A stretch of 64,000 nt of DNA from Candidatus Schekmanbacteria bacterium (GTDB lineage: Bacteria; Schekmanbacteria; GWA2-38-11; J061): NCBI GenBank assembly GCA_016219965.1, contig JACRJM010000015.1:62001-126000 (forward strand). Reading direction: 5' to 3'. Shown here piece by piece: positions 34,426 to 41,657 of this stretch. The notes beneath the pieces are model-generated. The model searched no databases. It worked only from the letters and a program-made list of their open reading frames with translations, and was not told the DNA's origin. Both the position numbers and the translations under genes were made by a program. The first letter of the stretch is position 1, and each line of letters begins with the position of its first letter.

Positions 34426-35433
34426 ATGATAAAAGAAGAACTGCGCAAAAAGATTCTCGATACGGTCAGGAAAAAAGAGGACCCTCTTGAAGGGTTTTAC
34501 TGCGATGATGAAACCAAAGAAGCTATCCTTGCGGTCCTTGTAGCAGGAAGGCATCTTCTTCTTGAAGGGCCTGCGGGTGTCGGGAAGACGACTGCAGCCC
34601 GCATAATTGCAAAGCTTCTTCCTCCAATGGAAACAGTTGATGGGTGCAGGTATGTATGCAGTCCTGAAAAGCCTGCATGCCCTGACTGTATCGGAAAATC
34701 AAAACTCAAAAAAGTAACAATACCTGGAGTCCAGCGTTTTGTAAGGGTACAGGGTTCATCTGAACTTTTGCCCGAAGATCTCATTGGAGATATAGATCCT
34801 GTCAATGCCATGAAATACGGGATACATGATTACAGGTCATTTACTCCGGGGAAGATACAGAAAGCCAACAGGAAAATCCTTTTTATAGACGAGCTTAACC
34901 GTGTACCGCAAAGGACGCAGAACACTCTTCTTCAGGTCCTTGAAGAGGGGGTTACGACAATCGGAGGCTTCGACATAGAGGTAAATGTGGACACCCTTGT
35001 CATTGCAACCGACAACCCCGAGGAATATGCCGGAGTAGAGAAGATATCGGAGACTTTGAGCGACCGTTTTGAAAGAGTGCTTATAGGCTACCCAACACGC
35101 GACCAGGAAATAGAGATTATAGAGAGATACGGAAGGAAGCTTGATGGAGTAAAGATACTGAAGAAACAGGTTGAGGCGATTGCTGACATATGCCGCAGGG
35201 CACGCAGGGAAGAGGAGCTCGAGAACCCTCCCAGCGTTCGTACATCGCTTTCGATTTATGAGCAGTCCCAGGCTGTGTCAAAGTTGAGAGATAAAAAAGA
35301 AGTTGATAAGGAAGATGTGGTCGACTCTGCAAGGCGCGTGCTTGCCGGAAAAATTTCGATTTCAGGCGATAGCTCTTACTTTGAAGACCCGGAGGGCTTT
35401 GTAAGAAAAGTTCTCGATTCAGATGAGAAATGA
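34426..35433 (+). CDS. MoxR/ChlI-like AAA+ ATPase with four-cysteine insert
   Basis: 335 residues. Walker A is GPAGVGKT (48-55), Walker B ILFIDELNRVP, and a sensor region IATDNPEEYAGVEKI with DRFERVLIGYP arginine finger follow. Directly after Walker A comes CRYVCSPEKPACPDC (Cys74, 78, 85, 88), a likely zinc site like the one in magnesium chelatase ChlI/BchI relatives. MoxR ATPases work with VWA proteins to remodel or load a target; the VWA partner follows with an ATGA overlap. The target is not evident: no chelatase H subunit or porphyrin gene is nearby. Confidence 0.9.
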   Translation: MIKEELRKKILDTVRKKEDPLEGFYCDDETKEAILAVLVAGRHLLLEGPAGVGKTTAARIIAKLLPPMETVDGCRYVCSPEKPACPDCIGKSKLKKVTIPGVQRFVRVQGSSELLPEDLIGDIDPVNAMKYGIHDYRSFTPGKIQKANRKILFIDELNRVPQRTQNTLLQVLEEGVTTIGGFDIEVNVDTLVIATDNPEEYAGVEKISETLSDRFERVLIGYPTRDQEIEIIERYGRKLDGVKILKKQVEAIADICRRARREEELENPPSVRTSLSIYEQSQAVSKLRDKKEVDKEDVVDSARRVLAGKISISGDSSYFEDPEGFVRKVLDSDEK

Positions 35434-38312
35434 TTGTCCCCACCATAAATGATTTACGGTTGCTTGTGCTGCGCAATGAGTACCCTGATGTACTCGATTC
35501 GATCTTTAAAAAAGCTATGCGCCGCAAAAGCCCTCTACTGCCGGATTCCCTGAAAAAAAGGGGAACTATTAAAGCTGAAATCAAGGACCTGACGAGCTTT
35601 CTCGACAACAGGCTCGCTTCCCTTGTGGAAGGATGGGTTAACGGCAAAGCGAAGAAGGGGGAAGGGGATCTTTCAGGCTGCGAGACCTTTTTCCTGGGGC
35701 TTCCTGAAATCAGCGCTAATGTGCCGGCGATTGTCCGCATGGTAATAGACGAGATAAAGCCATCATGCATAGCTGTCTCAATATCGCCGATGCAGGAGTT
35801 CTCCGCGAATATGTTCCATTCATTGAGCCCTTATAATTTCATAGGAATACCTACTAACTTCAATACCGTTTACGCTGACGGCAATGAATCATCCATTTAC
35901 AGCACTTATTATCCGGGAAGCATATGGGAGACAATCATAATCGAGGCATTGCAGAGAGACATCCCGGTTGTTCCGGTGGGTTACCCAAAGAAAAGATTGC
36001 GCATAGGAGAGCAGAGAAGCCCGGGTTTTCTTGAGAATAAACAGAGGCTCGAAGGCATATCAAAGCGCATATCAGAGGCTGTTGATTCGCAGGGAATGGA
36101 CTGCAAGGGATTTGGCGCAGTCCACAGTTTTCTTGCAGAGCTTTCAGAAAGATATCAGAAAAGTTATTTTGCAGACCAGGAGACAGTGAGAGAAATAGTT
36201 GATAAAGCCGTATATTGCGCAAGCAGGCTTGCAGATCTTTCTTCGGTTTTAGGTAAAGGGAAGATACTAGTTGCCGGCAACATCAGCTACATCTATGAAG
36301 CCATGAGAATCTATGAAACACTGAAACGCTCAGTAATACCTTCTGTTAATGATGAAGGTGAACTCTATTCCAAACCATCTTCTGAGAAAAGCATATATGG
36401 GCTTCGTTTCCTTCCTGACACACTCTCGGCAGCCTACCAGCTTTACGCGGATAAGAATATATCGTCTACGACTGCGCAGAAAATATTCGGGAATGCACTC
36501 AAAGAGTGGGCTTCCAAAGTCAGGGAAAGCTCGATCACGAATGACAATGCGGCAAGTATAATGCTCGATATAATAGAGATGACAAGAAATCATCCTGACC
36601 TTCTTCATGGCGCAAGTGTGAGGGCGAGCATAGCTATAAAGGAAGTGCATGACGCGATACTTGCTCTTACGGGGAAAATGGAGCGCTTCACCATTGAAAG
36701 GGCTGCAAAGGTTACGCTTCCGAGCCGCGTGGTCAGGCGCCCCGGTTCACAGAAGAGCGAGGATGAAATCATCGATGAGATAATAAAGGCCGCAGTTTAC
36801 GGTATCAAGGGAGAAAAGATTGATGATGACGACCACCGCATAAATTATAAGAAGGTCCCTCTCTCCAAAGAAGATGTCTTGAATGCCCTCGAATATTTGA
36901 AAGACAAGGCGCTTGAGAATGAGAAGTCACCCGGAGAAATAAATGAAAGGGACCTGTTCGCCACCGGCGACCTTGATGATGAGCGTATAAAGGAACTCCT
37001 TGACCGCTATGCGGAGGCAGCTAAGACAAGGCATGAGGGACTGGAAAGAATGCTTAATGACCTTGTAAGCCGCGGCTACATGAGCAATATGACGCCAAAC
37101 TCACTTAAGCTTACTTCGAAAGGTATAAGCGAGCTTAGAAAGAACCTTGAGAACATGAGACGAAAGGGTCTTATAAGCGAGGAGGAGTTAAAAAAAGGGA
37201 TAGAGGAGCTTGAGAAACTCCAGAGTGACAGCACTGCATCAAAAGCTCCGGACGGAAAACTGATGGAGCTTGTTGCTGACCTTATGGATGTTCAGCATAA
37301 ATTCAAGAGCGAGGACTGCTCTCTTGAGGATGCTTATGTCCATTATGTCGTCAAAGAGAACAAGGGGGAGGATGTGGACAATGACAAACTGAAATACCAG
37401 AACCTGCATGTCCTTCTCTACCAGCTTCAGAACAGGGGAGTAGTTAAGATCCATGACAAAGGGAAGATAAACTTTACCATAACAGGAAAGAGCCTGGACT
37501 GGCTTTTAGACGAGTTAATCCGAAAGACCAATGCAAGCGGGCTCTTGAAAGATGCTTTTAAGCAGGACAGGTTTTCCGCCAACATAGTTGACATCCGTCC
37601 CTACATGAGAGGTGATAACTTCGGCGACATCTCCGTCAACCATACGCTTAGAAAGCTGTTAAGGAACAGGAAGAGCCTTGAGCAGATCGATTTGAAAGAC
37701 CTCATGTCCTATCTCAAACTCCCTACGAGGACTGAGGACATAGTACTTTGTCTTGATGTAAGTGCTTCCATGAGGAAACAGGCAAAGCTCAGGTTTGCAA
37801 AGATTGCCGTTACTGCACTTGCAAGAGCGGCTATAGATAAAAATTACCGCGTAGGTCTTGTGGCTTTCAGCAATGAGGCTGAACAGATATTCCCGTTGGG
37901 AAAGAGCTATCACGGTATAACCGATGCGGTGGTTAAACTGCGCGCTGACCAGTACACCAACATAGGGAAGGGGATTGAGTGTGCCCGCAAGATGCTGATT
38001 CGTGAGAAGGCTCCATATGAGAAGCACATCGTTCTTATAACTGATGGGCAGCCCAATGCGGCGCCCGGCATAGGAAACAGGGTATCGTCATCTGCCGAGA
38101 TGAAGCGCGAAGACGTGGGACACAGATTTGCCCTTGTCGAGGCACGAAGGACAGTAATGCGGGATATAAAGATTTCCATTCTTCTTATAAGCGAGCCCGG
38201 GAATCCCGGAGTTGATTTTGCGAAGAAAGTTGCAAACATAGGGAAGGGGAGATTTTTCAGGGTAAGCACTGCTGAAAAAATTCCTCTAAGCGCCCTTAGA
38301 ATGATGTCTTAA
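35430..38312 (+). CDS. Giant VWA-domain protein, ChlD-like, with TraB/DUF5682-like N-terminus
   Basis: 960 residues. Residues about 90-200 contain IVRMVIDEIKPSCIAVSISP and IIIEALQRDIPVVPVGYPKK. That pattern resembles the TraB/ChaN/DUF5682 group, where an anti-parallel core asks which molecule to act on; this is an inference. The middle is long, helical and charged with several winged-helix-like segments (MLNDLVSRGYMSNMTPNSLK and KYQNLHVLLYQLQNRGVVKI). The C-terminal VWA domain has the MIDAS Asp776, Ser778 and Ser780 in CLDVSASM, Thr in QYTNIGKGIECA, and Asp in LITDGQPN. It is translationally coupled to the MoxR/ChlI-like ATPase. The function of the pair is unknown. Confidence 0.88.
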   Translation: MIVPTINDLRLLVLRNEYPDVLDSIFKKAMRRKSPLLPDSLKKRGTIKAEIKDLTSFLDNRLASLVEGWVNGKAKKGEGDLSGCETFFLGLPEISANVPAIVRMVIDEIKPSCIAVSISPMQEFSANMFHSLSPYNFIGIPTNFNTVYADGNESSIYSTYYPGSIWETIIIEALQRDIPVVPVGYPKKRLRIGEQRSPGFLENKQRLEGISKRISEAVDSQGMDCKGFGAVHSFLAELSERYQKSYFADQETVREIVDKAVYCASRLADLSSVLGKGKILVAGNISYIYEAMRIYETLKRSVIPSVNDEGELYSKPSSEKSIYGLRFLPDTLSAAYQLYADKNISSTTAQKIFGNALKEWASKVRESSITNDNAASIMLDIIEMTRNHPDLLHGASVRASIAIKEVHDAILALTGKMERFTIERAAKVTLPSRVVRRPGSQKSEDEIIDEIIKAAVYGIKGEKIDDDDHRINYKKVPLSKEDVLNALEYLKDKALENEKSPGEINERDLFATGDLDDERIKELLDRYAEAAKTRHEGLERMLNDLVSRGYMSNMTPNSLKLTSKGISELRKNLENMRRKGLISEEELKKGIEELEKLQSDSTASKAPDGKLMELVADLMDVQHKFKSEDCSLEDAYVHYVVKENKGEDVDNDKLKYQNLHVLLYQLQNRGVVKIHDKGKINFTITGKSLDWLLDELIRKTNASGLLKDAFKQDRFSANIVDIRPYMRGDNFGDISVNHTLRKLLRNRKSLEQIDLKDLMSYLKLPTRTEDIVLCLDVSASMRKQAKLRFAKIAVTALARAAIDKNYRVGLVAFSNEAEQIFPLGKSYHGITDAVVKLRADQYTNIGKGIECARKMLIREKAPYEKHIVLITDGQPNAAPGIGNRVSSSAEMKREDVGHRFALVEARRTVMRDIKISILLISEPGNPGVDFAKKVANIGKGRFFRVSTAEKIPLSALRMMS

Positions 38313-38333
38313 CGATACTGCTTCAATACTGCC

Positions 38334-39233
38334 ATGTCACTTATAAATGACCAATTGCTGAAATACCTTGAAATGCTTGATGTGGAGAAAGGGCTTTCAA
38401 GGAACACGCTCGAATCCTACGAGAATGATATCTCAGATTTCATCAGCCTGATGGGTAAGAAGGGGAAGTCTGCCCCTGATGAAATAACCATAAGCGATGT
38501 AAGGGTATATCTATCTTCACTGCGGGACCGGAAACTTGCAGTTTCGTCAATCATTAGAAAACTCGTTTCCATCCGGGGGTTTTTTAAGTACCTGCTGAAA
38601 CAGGGGATTATAAAAGGCAATCCGCTCGTAAGGATTGAAAACCCGCGCCCCTGGAGAAGACTTCCTGATGTACTCTCTGAGGAAGAGGTAGAAAGGCTTA
38701 TCAATGCCCCGGACATAAAGACTTTGCTTGGCATACGCGACAGGGCTATGCTTGAAATCCTTTATGGCTGCGGTCTGCGCGTCTCTGAGCTTACCGGGAT
38801 CACTGTGAATGACATTGATTTTGAATCCGGTATTCTAAAAGCAAAAGGCAAAGGCTCCAAGGAAAGACTTGTCCCGATAGGCGATCAGGGTTTAAATGCG
38901 CTGTCAGATTATGTTAAAAAAGAGCGGATTCTTTTTCAGAAGAAAAAAATTAATTCCATTTATCTTTTCCTGAACAGATCAGGGAAAAGGATTTCGAGAC
39001 AGGGAGTCTGGAAAATGCTTAAAAGGTATTGCAGAAAGGCAAAGATAAAGAAACGGATAACTCCTCACACATTCCGGCATTCCTTTGCCACGCATATGAT
39101 AGAGAGGGGAGCCGACCTCAGAGCTGTCCAGCTTCTCCTGGGCCATGCTGACATATCTACGACACAGATATATACTCATGTGTCTTCGCAGATGATAAGG
39201 GAGGTATATAAGAAATATCATCCGAGGGCGTAA
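38334..39233 (+). CDS. xerD: Site-specific tyrosine recombinase XerD/XerC
   Basis: 299 residues, the normal Xer length. The N-terminal SAM-like domain has LSRNTLESYENDISDFISLM. The catalytic domain has Arg149 (CGLRVSELTG), Lys near KGKGSKERLVPIG, His245 and Arg248 (HTFRHSFATHM), His271 (LLGHADIS) and the nucleophile Tyr280 (TTQIYTHV). It resolves chromosome dimers at dif. No extra integron patch typical of IntI is present. It follows the VWA gene by 21 bases; hairpin repeats follow it. Confidence 0.93.
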   Translation: MSLINDQLLKYLEMLDVEKGLSRNTLESYENDISDFISLMGKKGKSAPDEITISDVRVYLSSLRDRKLAVSSIIRKLVSIRGFFKYLLKQGIIKGNPLVRIENPRPWRRLPDVLSEEEVERLINAPDIKTLLGIRDRAMLEILYGCGLRVSELTGITVNDIDFESGILKAKGKGSKERLVPIGDQGLNALSDYVKKERILFQKKKINSIYLFLNRSGKRISRQGVWKMLKRYCRKAKIKKRITPHTFRHSFATHMIERGADLRAVQLLLGHADISTTQIYTHVSSQMIREVYKKYHPRA

Positions 39234-39240
39234 ATTACAG

Positions 39241-39305
39241 CAGGTTTGGCAGATGCCACGCAGGCTTAAAACTTCATGCGCCTGCTGCGGCATCTGCCAA
39301 ACCTG
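39241..39305. repeat. Large inverted repeat, loop core type A (copy 1)
   Basis: The left arm 39241-39265 and right arm 39280-39305 pair. Their outer 17 bases (CAGGTTTGGCAGATGCC / its complement) match perfectly. The loop holds GCTTAAAACTTCATGCGC, a core seen again at 61608-61625, 61726-61743 and, reversed, near 61918-61935. It lies directly after xerD. Confidence 0.85.
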
Positions 39306-39318
39306 TTCAAATCAGTTG

Positions 39319-39380
39319 CGGCTTGGCTGCTTCCCCGTCAGGCACCTGCTGTTCAGTGCCAGAGGGGAACTGTCAAGCCG
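39319..39380. repeat. Large inverted repeat, loop core type B (copy 1)
   Basis: Left arm CGGCTTGGC...GGCAC (39319-39345), loop CTGCTGTTCA, right arm GTGCC...GTCAAGCCG (39356-39380). The central GGCACCTGCTGTTYAGTGCC also occurs, reversed, at 60664-60723. It follows the type A hairpin by 13 bases. Confidence 0.85.
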
Positions 39381-39434
39381 GCTGGTGAAAATGTACTTCT
39401 GAAGGAATGGAAAAACTGAAAGATTGCAAAACTG

Positions 39435-40625
39435 ATGAGTAAATCAAAGACCATAAAAAACATACGCAGATACTTTGTCTATATTCTCGTGAGAGGGCTT
39501 TACGGCGCTATCTATTTTCTCCCTTTTGGGGTGAAGAGCCTTATTGGGAAATTTGCAGGAACCGCATGCTTTTATCTTATGCGAAGTGCGAGACTTACAG
39601 CTCTTTCAAATATCGAAACTGCCTTCCCCGGTATAACGGCTGAGAAAGCGGACAGAATTGCCCGTGCATCATTCCGGAGCATGGGGATGAATGTACTTGA
39701 AGCCTTGCATCTTCCGCGGATGTCCAAAGAAGATATCAAGAACATGGCTGAGTTTGAAAACCTTGATGTTTTCAAAACTGCGATGAAAGAAGGGAAAGGA
39801 TTGGTTGTTATCACAGGTCATCTGGGAAACTGGGAGTTTTTTCAGGCTGTAATGTCTGTAAGGGGTTTCCCAACAACAGTCATTGCGCAGCACTATTCAA
39901 ATCCATGGATTGATAAAATGATAACGGAGATAAGGGAATCAAGCGGAGTGCATGTGATAGTGAGGAGAAGAGGGAAGGAAAAAGAGGTTATGAAGAGTGC
40001 GCTCGATGCTTTGAAGAAAGGTCAGCCTCTCGGGTTCCTCGTTGACCATTACGCTAAAAAAGGAGGGATAGCAGTTCCATTTCTTGGCGGCGAGACAAGT
40101 ACGCCTTCCGGCCCTTCGATTTTTGCCATGAGGTCAGATGCGCCTGTTCTTTTTGGATATGCTATGAGGAAAAATGGAAAATTTAAAGTCAAATTCCGCC
40201 ATCCTATCAAAGTTGTAAGCTCAAATAACAGGGACTGTGCCTTATATTTAAACGCCGCGCGTTTCCTTGAAGAAGTGGAGTCTGAGATAAAATCCCACCC
40301 TGAGCAGTGGGCTTGGATGCATAATTTCAGGAGGAAACATAAAAAAGGGATAAGGCGTGCTGAATTTGAAAATCTTCCCATCGTTGAGATATATTCCAAG
40401 AAAGACTGTTGTCTTTGCGATGAGGCAAAAAATGAGCTTTCTGACATATTGGCGCGTTACCCATTTAAAATGAAAGTCACTGATATTACCTATGACAGCG
40501 AAAAACTTGGGAAATACGAAACTGAAGTTCCAGTAGTATTCATAGATGGTAAAAAGACTTCCAAACTGAAATTTGATAAAATGCGCTTTCAAGAAAAGAT
40601 AATAGAGAGGCTTGCGGAACAATGA
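39435..40625 (+). CDS. LpxL/HtrB-like acyltransferase fused to a glutaredoxin-like domain
   Basis: 396 residues. Residues 1-305 are a lysophospholipid/lipid A acyltransferase: a membrane-near N-terminus (VYILVRGLYGAIYFLPFG), the catalytic HX4E His129/Glu134 in TGHLGNWEFF, and AVPFLGGETSTPSGPSIFAM near the second motif. Residues about 313-396 form a DUF836/glutaredoxin-like domain: VEIYSKKDCCLCDEAKNEL with a CxxC at Cys325/Cys328, then TEVPVVFIDGKKTSKLKF with the cis-Pro. LpxL-like enzymes add a fatty acid to lipid A in the inner membrane. The thioredoxin-fold tail is not usual. It overlaps truA by four bases. Confidence 0.88.
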   Translation: MSKSKTIKNIRRYFVYILVRGLYGAIYFLPFGVKSLIGKFAGTACFYLMRSARLTALSNIETAFPGITAEKADRIARASFRSMGMNVLEALHLPRMSKEDIKNMAEFENLDVFKTAMKEGKGLVVITGHLGNWEFFQAVMSVRGFPTTVIAQHYSNPWIDKMITEIRESSGVHVIVRRRGKEKEVMKSALDALKKGQPLGFLVDHYAKKGGIAVPFLGGETSTPSGPSIFAMRSDAPVLFGYAMRKNGKFKVKFRHPIKVVSSNNRDCALYLNAARFLEEVESEIKSHPEQWAWMHNFRRKHKKGIRRAEFENLPIVEIYSKKDCCLCDEAKNELSDILARYPFKMKVTDITYDSEKLGKYETEVPVVFIDGKKTSKLKFDKMRFQEKIIERLAEQ

Positions 40626-41356
40626 CCAACATAAGGCTGAAAATCCAGTATGATGGTACCGATTATTCTGGCTGGCAGATACAGCCAAGCGATAAAACCA
40701 TTGAAGGGGAAATTACTGTTGCCATAGGTCAGATTTTCCAGAGGGAAGTAAAGCTGATAGGTGCTTCACGGACTGATGCCGGCGTTCATGCGCGAGGACA
40801 GATAGCAAACTTCAACATTGACAGAAATGTTGATGTGCAGACTTTAAGACGTGGACTTAATGCAATTCTTCCGCACGACATTTCCATACAAACTGCTGAG
40901 GAAGTAGATAAAGATTTTCACTCCCGGTATAATTCTAAGGGGAAGGTCTATAATTATTTTATCTGGAACAGGGACTATAAAACTCCCTTTTACAGCAGAT
41001 ACTCATGGCATTATCATCCGCCACTTGATATTGCAGAGATAAACAGATGTGCCCTTTTCCTCAAAGGTGAAAAGGACTTCTCGAGCTTCCGCGCTTCAGG
41101 GTGTGATTCATCATCTCCCATCCGCAGGATAGATTTGTTTACAATAAAAAAAGAAGACGGGTTCATTAAATTTGTTGTGGAAGGCAGTGCTTTTATGAAA
41201 CAGATGGTGAGGAACATGGTGGGGACACTGGTGCAGGTAGGAATCGGAAAGATGAAACCGGAGCAGATTATAGAGATTCTAGAGGCCAGGGATAGGAGGG
41301 CGGCGGGGCCGACGGCGCCGGCGCAGGGGTTGGTTCTGGTTTCAGTAAAGTACTAG
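40622..41356 (+). CDS. truA: tRNA pseudouridine(38-40) synthase TruA
   Basis: 244 residues. The catalytic Asp52 lies in GASRTDAGVHARGQIANF. Other conserved parts are IQYDGTDYSGWQIQP, FHSRYNSKGKVYNYFIWN, and FVVEGSAFMKQMVRNMVGTL. It modifies the anticodon arm of tRNAs. The C-terminus is followed by the 125-nt palindrome at 41369. Confidence 0.97.
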   Translation: MTNIRLKIQYDGTDYSGWQIQPSDKTIEGEITVAIGQIFQREVKLIGASRTDAGVHARGQIANFNIDRNVDVQTLRRGLNAILPHDISIQTAEEVDKDFHSRYNSKGKVYNYFIWNRDYKTPFYSRYSWHYHPPLDIAEINRCALFLKGEKDFSSFRASGCDSSSPIRRIDLFTIKKEDGFIKFVVEGSAFMKQMVRNMVGTLVQVGIGKMKPEQIIEILEARDRRAAGPTAPAQGLVLVSVKY

Positions 41357-41368
41357 CTTGGGCAGTGG

Positions 41369-41493
41369 GCAAATGCGAGCTTTGGCGTGATGCTTCGTCA
41401 GCGGCCAACTCTCAAATGCTCACATACAGAAAAAGTATGCTCCGCTTTGCTCGTTGTCCACTTCCTCGCCTGACGCACAAATCTCGCATTTGC
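41369..41493. repeat. 125-nt imperfect palindrome after truA
   Basis: Two 59-base arms (41369-41427 and 41435-41493) flank a 7-base A-rich loop. The ends GCAAATGCGAG and CTCGCATTTGC match perfectly, the loop-side CATAC/GTATG match, and about three fifths of positions pair overall. Frames through it, including 41365-41619, look like chance translation. The whole 301-base gap to the subtilase gene is otherwise empty. Confidence 0.8.
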
Positions 41494-41657
41494 GGAAAAA
41501 TAAGTACTATCCACGTTAGTGTCAAATTATTATCTTCTTGTGGTCGAGAGCGACCGAGGGAGCATGGCGATCTCAGTAGTAAATCTGTTAATAATTTTTA
41601 TTTTCTAAAAGTACTTTAAAAGTAATAAACTTTGTGGTTGTATTATTTTTTATAATT

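Noticed and set aside
38334-39233. Phage or integron integrase
   Set aside because: Length and motifs are those of chromosomal XerC/XerD; no att site, phage gene or integron patch is present.
41365-41619. 84-codon plus-strand frame after truA
   Set aside because: It runs through the 125-nt palindrome; the translation is low complexity and no ribosome site lies before it.
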